Below, in pieces: positions 1 through 8,651 of a stretch of 64,000 nucleotides of DNA. This DNA is from Amycolatopsis oliviviridis (lineage in GTDB: Bacteria; Actinomycetota; Actinomycetes; Mycobacteriales; Pseudonocardiaceae). The notes under the pieces were generated by a model. The model saw only the letters and a list, made by a program, of their open reading frames with translations. It searched no databases and was not told the DNA's origin. The stretch spans positions 62,001 through 126,000 of the forward strand of contig NZ_BNAY01000010.1 of NCBI RefSeq assembly GCF_014654365.1. The letters are read 5' to 3'. The position numbers and the translations under genes are program-made. How positions within the stretch are numbered: the stretch's first letter is position 1; the number at the start of each line of letters is the position of its first letter.

Positions 1-82
1 CGGCGGGGTGGCGGTCGGAAGCACGCGGCCGTCCTTCCTGTTCGCTCGTCCGGTGATCATCATGCCTCAGCGATGACAGGGG

Positions 83-117
83 CGCCGGGTGTGCCGGATG
101 ATCCGGCACACCCGGCG
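83..117 (-). terminator. Strong hairpin terminator
   Basis: Perfect inverted repeat with 15-bp arms (83-97 and 103-117) and a 5-base loop. It starts 12 bases past the stop codon of the leftward hydrolase gene that ends at 129, which suits an actinomycete terminator without a long U-tract. Bases 1-82 show no coding feature. Confidence 0.7.
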
Positions 118-128
118 TCCCCGGTGTT

Positions 129-1592
129 TCATCGTGGTTCGGCCGCGCACGCGAGGTCGTGCTTCGGGCGCTCGCCCGTCAGCAGGAAGGTGGTCGCCGC
201 CGTGTCGGCGCACTTGTTGCCGACGTAGGGATAGACGCCGTGCCCGCCCGCGTCGACGGTGACCAACCGGGCCCGGTCGCCGAACGCGCGCCGCAGCTTC
301 TCGGCACCCGCCAGCGGTGTCGCCGGGTCACGCTGGTTCTGCAGCATCAGCACGTTGGACGGACCCCGGTCGCCGACGCGCACCGGCGGGTCGGCCGGAG
401 CGGACCAGAACGCGCAGGGCTGGACGTTGGCACCGGCGGCGCCGAACATCGGATGGCGGAGCCGGTCGATCGCGACGGTGCGCTGGTAGGTGCCCACCGA
501 TCCGGGCCATCGGGAGTCGTTGCAGATCATGTAGTAGCGGCCGGAGACCAGGTTTTCGATCCCGGGCGGAGCGTCCGGACCCATCGGTGGGAGCGGCTGA
601 TCCTTGTCGAGCGCCTGCCAGATCTTGCCCACGAGCGGCATTCCCAAGTCATTGAAGAGGAAGCCGTAGGTCAACATCCGGAACGTCGGGCCGTCGACGT
701 CGCGGACCGGCGCCTTGTCCAGCCGCGCGGCGAGGTCGAAGTACTTCGCGGTGACCTGCTCAGGGGTGCTGCCCAAACCGTAGGTGGCCGAGTTGGCCGC
801 GGCGAATTTGGCGAAGTCCGGGAACCGGTCGTCGAAGCCCTGGGCGTACAGCCGGTCGTTCGCGTAGTCCCAGCCGTCCGGGCCCACGTTGCTGTCGAGC
901 ATGATCCGGTCGCTGCGCTGCGGGTACAGCGTGGTGTAGACGGCGCCGAGGTGGGTGCCCCACGAGTAGCCGGCGAAGGAGATCTTCTTCTCGCCCAGCG
1001 CGGCCCGGATGCTGTCCATGTCCCGCGCGGTGTTCGCCGTGCTGACGTGCGGCAGCATCCACGCCGACTTCGAAGCGGCGCACTGCCGGGCGATGGCCTT
1101 CGACTGCTCCGCCCGCTTCGCCACGTCGGCGGCGTCGCGCGCATATGGCGGGACGTTGCCCACCGCGCTCTGCTCCGGCGTCAGGTCACAGGTCACCGGG
1201 GTGCTGTGCCCCATCCCGCGCGGGTCGAACCCGATCAGGTCGTAGCTGTCGAGCACGGCCTGTGGCATCTTCGCCGTCCTCAGGTCGGCGGGGAACTTCA
1301 GCCCGGCCGACGGGCCGCCCGGATTGGTGAGCAGCACGCCGCGACGCTGTCCCGGGTTCTTGCTCGCCAGGCGGGAGATCGCGATGTCAATCCGCTTGCC
1401 GCCCGGGTCGTCGTAGTCGAGCGGGACCTTGATCGTCGAACATTCCAGGCCGGGCGCGGCCGCATCCGCCGGACACGGCCCCCAGTTCACTGTCTCCGGC
1501 GACGCCTCCGGTGACGCACCAGCAGGCGCCGCCGCCGCGGCGGCGGCCGCCAGGATGGCGATCGCGAGCGCGATGGACCACGTCTTCCTCAT
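129..1592 (-). CDS. Secreted TAP-like alpha/beta-hydrolase (copy A)
   Basis: 487-aa exported serine hydrolase of the tripeptidyl-aminopeptidase (TAP/SlpD-like) family, which releases N-terminal peptides or hydrolyses related substrates outside the cell. Residues 1-26 form a signal peptide with a long Ala-rich core. The nucleophile elbow GYSWGT places the catalytic Ser at 210. An NQRDPATP segment near 420 supplies the likely Asp, and GGHGVY near 450 supplies the His; this last part is the TAP C-terminal domain. The ATG has AGAGGGG upstream. It is monocistronic, with a hairpin downstream and an 18-bp palindrome in its promoter region. A close paralogue lies at 10965-12413 with the same order of motifs and nearly the same length. 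The substrate cannot be read from the sequence. Confidence 0.9.
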   Translation of the reverse strand: MRKTWSIALAIAILAAAAAAAAPAGASPEASPETVNWGPCPADAAAPGLECSTIKVPLDYDDPGGKRIDIAISRLASKNPGQRRGVLLTNPGGPSAGLKFPADLRTAKMPQAVLDSYDLIGFDPRGMGHSTPVTCDLTPEQSAVGNVPPYARDAADVAKRAEQSKAIARQCAASKSAWMLPHVSTANTARDMDSIRAALGEKKISFAGYSWGTHLGAVYTTLYPQRSDRIMLDSNVGPDGWDYANDRLYAQGFDDRFPDFAKFAAANSATYGLGSTPEQVTAKYFDLAARLDKAPVRDVDGPTFRMLTYGFLFNDLGMPLVGKIWQALDKDQPLPPMGPDAPPGIENLVSGRYYMICNDSRWPGSVGTYQRTVAIDRLRHPMFGAAGANVQPCAFWSAPADPPVRVGDRGPSNVLMLQNQRDPATPLAGAEKLRRAFGDRARLVTVDAGGHGVYPYVGNKCADTAATTFLLTGERPKHDLACAAEPR

Positions 1593-1632
1593 CCGAGACC
1601 CCTCTTCCGATCTGTTGGCGAATCCCCATCCT

Positions 1633-1650
1633 GTTCACCGGACGGTGAAC
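1633..1650. promoter_or_regulatory. 18-bp palindromic operator upstream of hydrolase A
   Basis: GTTCACCGGACGGTGAAC is an inverted repeat with perfect 8-bp arms and a 2-bp centre, 41 bp upstream of the hydrolase start. Size and symmetry suit a TetR-family dimer. No regulator gene is adjacent, so the cognate protein would act in trans. The rest of 1651-1770 has no recognisable feature. Confidence 0.55.
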
Positions 1651-1771
1651 GCGCATCGAGCGCGGGAATGGTTCCGTCCTCGCCTTTGGTCGGCCAAAAG
1701 GACTAGCCCGAAGGAGCAGGAGGCGGGCGGGCAGGTGAGCAGGCCGGCGCCGGTACCGCGTGGGTCGGGGT

Positions 1772-1819
1772 GGTCGTGAGTGGTAAGTGTCGTTCTAACG
1801 GCACTTACCACTCACGACC
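1772..1819. repeat. 48-bp hairpin of the GGTCGTGAGTGGTAA repeat family
   Basis: Two 18-bp arms (1772-1789 and 1802-1819) are perfectly complementary and extend inward by CGTT/AACG after one mismatch. The hairpin begins 9 bp beyond the stop of the leftward acyl-CoA dehydrogenase gene, so it probably terminates that operon. The arm sequence recurs as the terminal repeat of larger intergenic elements at 21932-22360 and 28386-28780. Confidence 0.75.
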
Positions 1820-1828
1820 CACTCGCGC

Positions 1829-2989
1829 TCACAGCATCGCGTTCACGCCCGTGAGGTCGCGGCCGATCAGCAGCTTCTGCACCTGGCTGGTGCCTTCGTA
1901 CAAGGTCAGCACGCGGGCGTCGCGCAGGTACTTGCCGACCGGGAACTCGTCGATGAACCCGTAGCCGCCGAAGACCTGCAGGCAGTTGTTGCTGACCCGT
2001 ACCGCGGCCTCGCTCGCGTGGTACTTCGCGATGGACGCGTCGGTCGCGTAACCCTTCGGCGAGACACCGGAATCGGCGATCCGCGCGACGTGATGGGTCA
2101 GCAGGCGGGCGGCCCGGACGTCCACCGCGGACTCGGCGAGCAGTTCCTGCACCAACTGGAACGACGCGATCGGGCGGCCGAACTGGGTGCGCTCGGTCGA
2201 GTACCGCACGGCGGCGTCGACGGCGGCCTGCGCCAGCCCGACGGCGCCCGCCGCGACCGAGACCCGGCCGCGGGACAGCGCGCCCAGCGCGATGCCCAGA
2301 CCGCGGTCCACCTCGCCCAGCCGGGCCGAATCGGGCACGCGAACGCCGTCGAAGGTCAGCTCCGCGGTCGCCTGGCCGCGCAGGCCGAGTTTGCCGTGGA
2401 TCTCCCGCGCGGTCAGGCCCGGCGAGTCGGTCGGCACGAGGAAGGCGGTGAGGCCGCGCTCGCTGGTCCGGGCGAAGGTCAACGCCACCTGCGCCCAGGT
2501 CCCGTTGGTGATGAACATCTTCCCGCCGTCGAGGACCCAGTCGCCGCCGTCACGCGTGGCGCGGGTGCTGACCGACGCCGCGTCGGAGCCGGTGCCCGGC
2601 TCGGTGAGGGCGAAACAGCCGAGGGCGTCGCCGCTGACGAGGCGGGGCAGCCACCGCGCCCGCTGCTCGTCCGTCCCGTGCGTCACGATGGTCTTGGTGA
2701 CCAGGCCGAGCGACACCGAAACGATCCCGCGCACCGCGGAGTCGCCGCGCCCCAGTTCCTCGGTCACCAGGACGTAGGACAGCATGTCCGCGTCCACCCC
2801 GCCGTAGGTCTCGGGCACCATCAAACCGAGGAAACCCAACTCCCCCAAGCGTTTCACGATGCCGCGATCGACCTGTTCGGCGCGGTCCCACTCCGCCGCG
2901 TGCGGGACGATCTCCTCGTCGACGAACCGCGCGGCCATCGCGCGGATGTCGCGTTGTGTCTCGGTCAGGCCGAAATCCGGTGAGATCAC
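1829..2989 (-). CDS. Acyl-CoA dehydrogenase
   Basis: 386-aa FAD flavoprotein that oxidises an acyl-CoA to the trans-2-enoyl-CoA, passing electrons to ETF. It has the full family layout: an N-terminal helical domain, the substrate/FAD motif FALTEPGTGSD at 127-136, GGYGF at 341-345, and YEGTS at 364-368 whose Glu365 is the expected catalytic base. The start is a GTG at 2989 whose GTGA overlaps the stop of the upstream hydroxyacyl-CoA dehydrogenase gene. The frame stays open far upstream, but that extension is an out-of-frame shadow of the neighbouring gene and not a fusion. It is the last gene of a four-gene leftward operon with CoA-transferase subunits. Short- or branched-chain specificity cannot be decided from sequence. 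Confidence 0.93.
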   Translation of the reverse strand: MISPDFGLTETQRDIRAMAARFVDEEIVPHAAEWDRAEQVDRGIVKRLGELGFLGLMVPETYGGVDADMLSYVLVTEELGRGDSAVRGIVSVSLGLVTKTIVTHGTDEQRARWLPRLVSGDALGCFALTEPGTGSDAASVSTRATRDGGDWVLDGGKMFITNGTWAQVALTFARTSERGLTAFLVPTDSPGLTAREIHGKLGLRGQATAELTFDGVRVPDSARLGEVDRGLGIALGALSRGRVSVAAGAVGLAQAAVDAAVRYSTERTQFGRPIASFQLVQELLAESAVDVRAARLLTHHVARIADSGVSPKGYATDASIAKYHASEAAVRVSNNCLQVFGGYGFIDEFPVGKYLRDARVLTLYEGTSQVQKLLIGRDLTGVNAML

Positions 2990-4491
2990 GGTGTTTCCTT
3001 CTCCAGTGGGTAGGCGGGCGCGGTCAGGGGCAGGCCGAGTTCGGCGCGTTCCCGCAGCCAGCGCGTCGGCCGGTACCGCGGGTCCCCGGTGCTCTCGTGC
3101 AGCCGGTCCTGGAGTTCGAGCAGGCGGACGGCTCCGATGTGGTCGCCCCAGGCGAGCGGTCCGGCCGGGTAGCCGAGCGCGGCCGTGACGGCCAGGTCGA
3201 TGTCCTCCGGTGTGGCCAGCGAACGTTCCGCGATCGACGCGGCGACCGAGACGATCGACGCGAGCAGCCGCTGGGCGACCGAACCAGCGGTGTCCCGCAC
3301 TACCGACACCGCTTCCGCGCCCAAGGCGCCCAAGGCGCCGATGGCGGCGCGGACCGCGTCCGGGTCCGACGCCGGGGTCACCGCCAGCACCCGGCGGCGA
3401 GTGGAGAGCGACAGCGGATCGACGCCGAAGGTGCGGGACGCGGGCAACCCGTGCGCGGCGATCGCCGCCGAAACCGTGGTGCCCCAGGTCGGGACCAGCA
3501 CGACGGCCCCGGAGGTCGGCTCGTCCGACGCCGTCGGCAATGCCGCGCGCAGGGCGTCGGCGTCCGGTCCCGATCCGGCGATCCACAAAGGACACTCGGC
3601 GGCGATGACGGGTTCTTCCGGGGTGACCTCGGCTCCGGGGCGGTGGTCGTAGAACCCGCGCCCGCTCTTGCGGCCGAACAGCCCGGCGGCCACCCGGTTC
3701 GGGGTGAGGAACGAGGGCCGCAGCCGGTCGGAATGCCGGAATCCGGTCCAGATCGAGTCGATGACGGCGGCCGTCACGTCGAGACCGGTCAGGTCCATCA
3801 GCTCGAACGGGCCCATCCGCAGCCCGAGCACGTCGCGGGCGATCCGGTCGATCACCACCGGTTCGGCGGCCGAGTCCTCCAGCAGCGCGAACGCCTCGGT
3901 GACCAGCCCGCGCCCGGCGTGGTTGACCAGGAAGCCGGGGGTGTCGGCGACCGTCACCGCGCGGTGGCCGGACGCGCGCACCAGCTCGGCCAGCGTGCCG
4001 GGGATGTCGGAACGAGTGGCCGCACCCGGGACCACCTCGACGATCTTCATCAACGGCACCGGGTTGAAGAAGTGCAGCCCGGCCAGCCGCGACGGATCGG
4101 CCAGTGTCGCGGCGATCCGGGTGACCGGCAGCGAAGACGTGTTCGTCGCGAAAATCGTCGAGGACGGCAGTATCGCTTCCAGGGCGGCGAACAACTCCGC
4201 CTTGGTGTCCAGGTCCTCGCGGACGGCCTCGATCACCAGGTCCACGTCGTCGCCCGGCGCCGAAACCGCGTCCAACGGCACGAGCCTGGCGCGGACCTCG
4301 CCCGCTTCCGGTTCCGTCATGCGCCCCTTGACGACCGCACGGTCGAGCAGCCGCCCGATGAAGTCGATCGCCTCGCCGACCGCCTCGCGCCGGGCGTCGG
4401 CGAGTTCGACGGTGTGCCCGGCGGTCGCCGCCCACTGCGCGATACCCCGGCCCATCACGCCGGTTCCGATGACCCTGATCCGCATGTTCAC
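2986..4491 (-). CDS. 3-hydroxyacyl-CoA dehydrogenase (PaaH-like)
   Basis: 501-aa NAD-dependent oxidoreductase that converts a 3-hydroxyacyl-CoA to the 3-oxoacyl-CoA. The N-terminal Rossmann fold has GTGVMG at 9-14. LHFFNPVP holds the catalytic His140. At about 500 residues it is longer than the 280-aa single-domain enzymes and carries a second 3HCDH-like C-terminal domain, as in phenylacetate-type PaaH/PaaC. A methionine at residue 3 could also be the start. It lies 3 bp after the CoA-transferase beta gene and overlaps the acyl-CoA dehydrogenase start by 4 bp, so the genes are probably translated as a unit. Confidence 0.92.
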   Translation of the reverse strand: MNMRIRVIGTGVMGRGIAQWAATAGHTVELADARREAVGEAIDFIGRLLDRAVVKGRMTEPEAGEVRARLVPLDAVSAPGDDVDLVIEAVREDLDTKAELFAALEAILPSSTIFATNTSSLPVTRIAATLADPSRLAGLHFFNPVPLMKIVEVVPGAATRSDIPGTLAELVRASGHRAVTVADTPGFLVNHAGRGLVTEAFALLEDSAAEPVVIDRIARDVLGLRMGPFELMDLTGLDVTAAVIDSIWTGFRHSDRLRPSFLTPNRVAAGLFGRKSGRGFYDHRPGAEVTPEEPVIAAECPLWIAGSGPDADALRAALPTASDEPTSGAVVLVPTWGTTVSAAIAAHGLPASRTFGVDPLSLSTRRRVLAVTPASDPDAVRAAIGALGALGAEAVSVVRDTAGSVAQRLLASIVSVAASIAERSLATPEDIDLAVTAALGYPAGPLAWGDHIGAVRLLELQDRLHESTGDPRYRPTRWLRERAELGLPLTAPAYPLEKETP

Positions 4492-4494
4492 TCC

Positions 4495-5274
4495 TCAGCG
4501 CAGGTAGACGCGACCCGGGTCGACTTCTTCACGCAGCCGCCGGAGTTCGGCGGCCGCGGGCGGTTCGATGGTGGCCAGGTCGTCCGCGACCTCCAGCGGC
4601 CAGCCGGTGGCCGCGCGCACCTGGCCCACCGTCACGCCGGGATGGACGGCGACCAGCCGCAACGGTTCGCCCGCCCCCGGCCGCGCGAGGATACCGAGCT
4701 CGGTGATCACCCTGGTGACCCCGGCGCCGAGCGGCCGGATGCCGTCCGCCAGGGCCCGGTCCGGGCCGGGCGAGGTGCAGAAGTCCAGCTTGTCCACAAA
4801 GGACCAGGGGTCGTGGCGGCGCATCACGACGAAGACCTCGCCGGAGTTCGCCATCACCTCCATCGCGCCGCCCGGGCCGGGCAGCCGCACCGCGGGTTCG
4901 GCCCAGTCGCCGATCACCGACGAGTTCAGGTTCCCCCACCGGTCGATCTGCGCGGCACCGAGGAACCCGACGTCGATGTGCCCGCCCTGCAACACGTTCC
5001 CGAAGAGCGCGGGCATCGACAGCACCGCCTCGGCGCCGGTGATCAGCACGGCATCGGCGATGGTCTCCGGGAGATGCGAAGGATGCGCCCCGCAGACCCC
5101 GGACTCGTAGACGATCTCCAGGTCCGGCGCGACCGTGAGATGGGCCAGCGACGCGGCCAGAGTCGGCAGGCCGATCCCGGCGAACACGGTGCGTTTCCCG
5201 GCCAGTTCCCGGGAAGCGACCACCGAGAGCAGCTCGGACGACGTCGTCGTGCCGGTGTCCTTTGTGGACGTCAT
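4495..5274 (-). CDS. CoA-transferase, beta subunit (GctB/CatJ-like)
   Basis: 259-aa beta subunit of a class I CoA-transferase, which moves CoA from a donor acyl-CoA to a free acid. YESGVCGAHP carries Glu57 at the position of the covalent glutamyl-CoA residue in this family, and the GFLGAAQIDRWGN stretch is typical of glutaconate or 3-oxoadipate CoA-transferase beta chains. The ATG at 5274 overlaps the stop of the alpha-subunit gene (ATGA). A longer open frame upstream reads antisense-like Arg/Gly-rich sequence and was discarded. With the alpha subunit it should activate the acid used by this operon; the acid is unknown. Confidence 0.9.
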   Translation of the reverse strand: MTSTKDTGTTTSSELLSVVASRELAGKRTVFAGIGLPTLAASLAHLTVAPDLEIVYESGVCGAHPSHLPETIADAVLITGAEAVLSMPALFGNVLQGGHIDVGFLGAAQIDRWGNLNSSVIGDWAEPAVRLPGPGGAMEVMANSGEVFVVMRRHDPWSFVDKLDFCTSPGPDRALADGIRPLGAGVTRVITELGILARPGAGEPLRLVAVHPGVTVGQVRAATGWPLEVADDLATIEPPAAAELRRLREEVDPGRVYLR

Positions 5275-6203
5275 CGTGCGTTCTCCCGTCGCTTGCCGTA
5301 GTTCACCGGCAGGCTCAGCGCGTCGTCGACGGCGAGGCCCGCCCAGTGGCTCTCCCCCAGTTTCGCCACGTACTCGGTGTGATCCCGGGTGCCGAGCACC
5401 CACTCCGCCAGCCACTCTCGCAGACGCACCGGATCCGCGCTGATCGCCGACCAGCCGCGGTAGAACGCGTTGTCGCGGTCGTAATAGCCCTGTGCGAACG
5501 ACGGATGCGCGCCACGCGGGCAGGCGACCACGGCGTCGACCGCGTGCGAGGGAATGAGCGTGCGGTTGGGATCACGGCGGATGACGTCGTCGTCCACGAT
5601 CTCCTCGACCACCACCACGGCCTTCTTCGCCGCGTACACGGCTTCGGCCTGGATCCCGGTCAGGCCCCAGATCTGGGTGTTGCCCGAGCGATCCGCCCGC
5701 TGGGCGTGGACGATCGTCACGTCCGGGTTGACCGGCGGCACCACGTAGACCTGCTCCCCGTCGTCGTAGGGCGAGCGCACCTTGCGGAGGCCGGGGTTGA
5801 CCGATGGCAGATCGCTGCCCGCGAACGAGCGCACCGGGTAGAAGGGCAGCCGCTGCGCGCCGGCCAGATAGCGGCCGATCATCCCGTAGTGGCTGTACTC
5901 CTCGAACTCCAGCGGCTCGGGGTCGGCGCGCTCGATCCGCCGCCGCAGTTCCCCGAGGGAGCCCGCCGAGGAGTTGCCGACGAACGACGACACCAGCTTG
6001 CGCACGCAGCCGCCCGCGAGCATCTGGTCCACGACGATGTCCGCGGTCATCCGGACCACGGTGAGGTCGCGGCGGCCCTGCCGGATGATCTCGTGCCCGG
6101 CCGCGGTCGGGATCAGATGCGTGAACCCTTCGAGCGCGACGGTGTCGCCGTCGTGGACGAAGGCGGCGATGGCCTCGGCCATCGTGGTGGTCTTGTCGGT
6201 CAC
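5271..6203 (-). CDS. CoA-transferase, alpha subunit (GctA/CatI-like)
   Basis: 310-aa alpha subunit, partner of the beta chain encoded immediately after it. VHDGDTVALEGFTHLIPTAA near the N-terminus and the VYVVPPVNPDVTIVHAQRAD block are characteristic of the GctA/CatI/PcaI fold. The GTG at 6203 has GGTGA just upstream and leaves an 88-bp gap to the divergent LysR gene. An ATG at 6293 would overlap the LysR start and run through the putative operator, so it was rejected. This is the first gene of the leftward operon (alpha, beta, 3-hydroxyacyl-CoA dehydrogenase, acyl-CoA dehydrogenase) and is probably controlled by the divergent regulator. Confidence 0.9.
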   Translation of the reverse strand: MTDKTTTMAEAIAAFVHDGDTVALEGFTHLIPTAAGHEIIRQGRRDLTVVRMTADIVVDQMLAGGCVRKLVSSFVGNSSAGSLGELRRRIERADPEPLEFEEYSHYGMIGRYLAGAQRLPFYPVRSFAGSDLPSVNPGLRKVRSPYDDGEQVYVVPPVNPDVTIVHAQRADRSGNTQIWGLTGIQAEAVYAAKKAVVVVEEIVDDDVIRRDPNRTLIPSHAVDAVVACPRGAHPSFAQGYYDRDNAFYRGWSAISADPVRLREWLAEWVLGTRDHTEYVAKLGESHWAGLAVDDALSLPVNYGKRRENAR

Positions 6204-6234
6204 GGGTTCACCGTGCCAGGCAGCATTGTGCAGA

Positions 6235-6277
6235 GTCCAATACCGAATTAAGGTCAGATTGATATCGGGTACTGAAT
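6235..6277. promoter_or_regulatory. Probable LysR binding region, two half-related sites
   Basis: On the minus strand, 6235-6248 reads ATTCGGTATTGGAC and 6264-6277 reads ATTCAGTACCCGAT, same orientation, 29 bp apart. The first matches 13 of 14 bases of ATTCAGTATTGGAC at 7225-7238 on the plus strand, upstream of the transporter gene. Recurrence on both sides of the LysR gene and nowhere else noticed suggests its recognition sequence. Paired sites between divergent promoters are the usual arrangement for this family. Confidence 0.6.
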
Positions 6278-6291
6278 AATCGAGGTGCGAC

Positions 6292-7197
6292 ATGGAGTTC
6301 CGTCATCTGAACGCCTTCCTGGCGGTGGCCGAGGAACTGCACTTCGGCCGCGCCGCGAAGCGCCTGCAGATGGCCCAGCCGCCGCTCAGCCAGCAGATCC
6401 GCCAGCTCGAACGCGAACTCGGGGTCGCCCTGTTCGAACGCAACACCCGATCGGTGCGCCTCACCAGCGCGGGTGAGGCTTTCCTCTCGCCGGTGCGCAC
6501 CGTTCTCGACGACATCGACCTCGCCACCCGTGCCGCGAAGGCGGCGGGCCGGGGCGAGTTCGGCCGGGTCACCGTCGGTTTCGCCGGAGCGTCGAGTCAC
6601 GAATCGCTGCCGCTGCTGACCAGGGCGGTGCGGGCCGCGCACCCCGGGCTCGAACTGGTGATGCGCGGGCAGACCTACGCCAACGTCGCGCTCGACCGCG
6701 TCGCGGACGGCTCGCTGGACCTCGGTTTCGTACGGCTGCCGGTCACCCAGCCGGGGGTACGGGCCAGGGTGATCGACGAGGAGGAGCTGATCTGCGCGCT
6801 TCCGTCGGACCACCGGCTGGCAGGCTACGACCGCATCCCCATCGAGGAACTGGCCGCCGAGCTGTTCGTCAGCTTCCCCGCGAACGCGGGCTCGACGGTC
6901 CGCGAGGCCACCGTCAGGGCCTGCACCGAGGGCGGTTTCACCCCGAAGGTGGTCCAGGAGGCGCCGGATTCGTACACGATCCTGGCGCTGGTCGCGGCCG
7001 GTGTCGGCGTGACGCTGACCCTCACGTCCTGCCAGCACATCCAGCAGACCGGGCTGGTCTACCGGCGTCTCGCCGGGAAAGGCATGCGCCTGCAGGCGGC
7101 GCTGGCCTGGCGCGCGGACAACCCGTCCGCCGCGCTGCGGACGGTGCTCGCGGTCGCCCAGGAGGCACTGCCCACGCCGGCACCCAGCGGCGATTGA
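6292..7197 (+). CDS. LysR-family transcriptional regulator
   Basis: 301-aa regulator. The N-terminal winged helix-turn-helix (about residues 1-60, with RAAKRLQMAQPPLSQQIRQL) is textbook LysR, followed by a periplasmic-binding-protein-like effector domain to the C-terminus. It starts at the ATG 88 bp from the divergent CoA-transferase operon, with GAGG 6 bases upstream. Matching putative operator elements lie on both flanks, so it probably autoregulates and activates both the catabolic operon and the downstream transporter-hydratase pair in response to a pathway acid or CoA ester. The effector is not predictable. Confidence 0.93.
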   Translation: MEFRHLNAFLAVAEELHFGRAAKRLQMAQPPLSQQIRQLERELGVALFERNTRSVRLTSAGEAFLSPVRTVLDDIDLATRAAKAAGRGEFGRVTVGFAGASSHESLPLLTRAVRAAHPGLELVMRGQTYANVALDRVADGSLDLGFVRLPVTQPGVRARVIDEEELICALPSDHRLAGYDRIPIEELAAELFVSFPANAGSTVREATVRACTEGGFTPKVVQEAPDSYTILALVAAGVGVTLTLTSCQHIQQTGLVYRRLAGKGMRLQAALAWRADNPSAALRTVLAVAQEALPTPAPSGD

Positions 7198-7224
7198 TAC
7201 GGAGAAGCACTTACTGACTGGCCT

Positions 7225-7238
7225 ATTCAGTATTGGAC
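7225..7238 (+). promoter_or_regulatory. Second copy of the LysR-locus operator motif
   Basis: ATTCAGTATTGGAC, 13/14 identical to the complement of 6235-6248. It lies 97 bp before the transporter start, between the LysR stop and the next gene, where an activator of the transporter operon would bind. Confidence 0.55.
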
Positions 7239-7334
7239 GTGTCTCGGTGGCGGCTGGCAGGGTTCCGGCCAGAACAGGGACGTTGGCGCCGGGGGTCGCC
7301 GTGCCCGGGAACAACGGCGATCCAAGGAGCAGGC

Positions 7335-8651
7335 ATGAGTGCGGCGAATGCGACCGCGAAACGCGCGGGAATCGGGGCGTTCATCGGCTCGACCATCGAG
7401 TGGTTCGACTTCTACATCTACGGAACCGCGTCCGCGCTGGTGTTCGACAAGGTCTTCTTCCCCGAACTCGACGGAGCGATCGGCACCCTGGTCGCGTTCG
7501 CGACCTTCTGGGTCGGCTTCCTCGCCAGGCCGCTCGGCGGCATCATCTTCGGCCACATCGGCGACCGCCTCGGCCGCAAGAAGACGCTGGTCATCACGCT
7601 GCTGCTGATGGGCATCTCGACCACCCTGATCGGTGTGCTCCCCGGTTACGCGACGATCGGGATCGCCGCGCCGATCCTGCTCGTGGTGATCCGGATGATC
7701 CAGGGCATCGGGCTCGGCGGCGAATGGGGCGGTTCCGTGCTCATCGCCTCCGAACACGCACCCAAGGGGAAATCGATCCTCTACGGCGCCTTCGCGCAAC
7801 AGGGTTCGCCGGTGGGCAACACGCTGAGCACGGTCAGCTTCCTCGCCATCAGCCAGCTGCCGGACGCGGCGTTCGTCAGCTGGGGCTGGCGGATCCCGTT
7901 CCTCGCCTCCGCGCTGCTGGTCGTGGTCGGGCTGTTCATCCGCCTGAAGGTCACCGAATCCCCGGCCATGGCGGGTCTGATCGAGGCCAAGAAGGTCGCC
8001 AAGCTGCCGCTCACCGAGGTGCTCCGCAACCACCCGATGCTGATCGTGCTCGGCATCGGCGCCTGCACCATCGGCCTGTCCGCCACCTACTTCAAGTCCA
8101 CCTTCGCGCTTTCGTGGGCGACGTCGGACATCGGCTTCAGCCGCAGCTCCTTCCTCACGATCATCCTGGTCGCCAACATCACCCAGATCCTCGTGCAGCC
8201 GTGGGGCGCGGTGATCGTCACGAAGATGACCAGCTGGCGTCGCGCGGTGTCGGTGATGCTGCTGCCCGAACTGGTGCTGATGCCGCTGATGTTCCTGCTG
8301 ATCAGCACCGGGGACTACGCCTCGGCGATGGTCGGCGTCGTGATCGCCACCGTCCCGCACTGCCTCTACTACGCCGCGCTCGCGGGCATGCTCGCCAGCC
8401 GGTTCCCCGCGCATGTGCGCTACACCGGGATCTCGCTGTGCTACCAGCTGTGCGGCACGCTGCTCGGTGGCACGACACCGATCGTGGGCCAGTTCCTGCT
8501 CAACCTCACCGGCTCGATCACCGCCGTGATCGTGTTCGCGGTCTTCCAGGTCCTGCTGACGCTGGGCTGCATGCTGGCTCTGCTGAAGCGGCCCAACTAC
8601 GACGAGCGCGCCGAAGAGCCGGCGCCCGCCACCGCGGCGGTGACCCGATGA
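7335..8651 (+). CDS. MFS transporter, metabolite:H+ symporter (MHS) family
   Basis: 438-aa inner-membrane permease with 12 predicted helices. The opening GAFIGSTIEWFDFYIYG and the loop motif GDRLGRKK are hallmarks of the MHS family (ShiA, KgtP, ProP, benzoate and dicarboxylate importers). IQGIGLGGEWGGS in helix 5 is also typical. AAGGAG sits 5 bases before the ATG at 7335. It overlaps the MaoC gene by ATGA. Co-location with a CoA-transferase and beta-oxidation genes indicates import of the organic acid degraded by the locus. Exact substrate unknown. Confidence 0.93.
   Translation: MSAANATAKRAGIGAFIGSTIEWFDFYIYGTASALVFDKVFFPELDGAIGTLVAFATFWVGFLARPLGGIIFGHIGDRLGRKKTLVITLLLMGISTTLIGVLPGYATIGIAAPILLVVIRMIQGIGLGGEWGGSVLIASEHAPKGKSILYGAFAQQGSPVGNTLSTVSFLAISQLPDAAFVSWGWRIPFLASALLVVVGLFIRLKVTESPAMAGLIEAKKVAKLPLTEVLRNHPMLIVLGIGACTIGLSATYFKSTFALSWATSDIGFSRSSFLTIILVANITQILVQPWGAVIVTKMTSWRRAVSVMLLPELVLMPLMFLLISTGDYASAMVGVVIATVPHCLYYAALAGMLASRFPAHVRYTGISLCYQLCGTLLGGTTPIVGQFLLNLTGSITAVIVFAVFQVLLTLGCMLALLKRPNYDERAEEPAPATAAVTR

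Noticed and set aside
1829..4435. A single open frame that would fuse an N-terminal Arg/Gly-rich region to acyl-CoA dehydrogenase
   Set aside because: The upstream 480 codons are an out-of-frame reading of the 3-hydroxyacyl-CoA dehydrogenase gene; the real start is the GTG at 2989 with a 4-bp overlap.
2956..5301. A 781-codon frame on the plus strand opposite the catabolic operon
   Set aside because: Antisense shadow of two well-recognised genes; no ribosome site or domain.
5271..6293. Start of the CoA-transferase alpha subunit at ATG 6293
   Set aside because: It would overlap the LysR start codon and translate through the shared operator motifs; the GTG at 6203 gives the family N-terminus.
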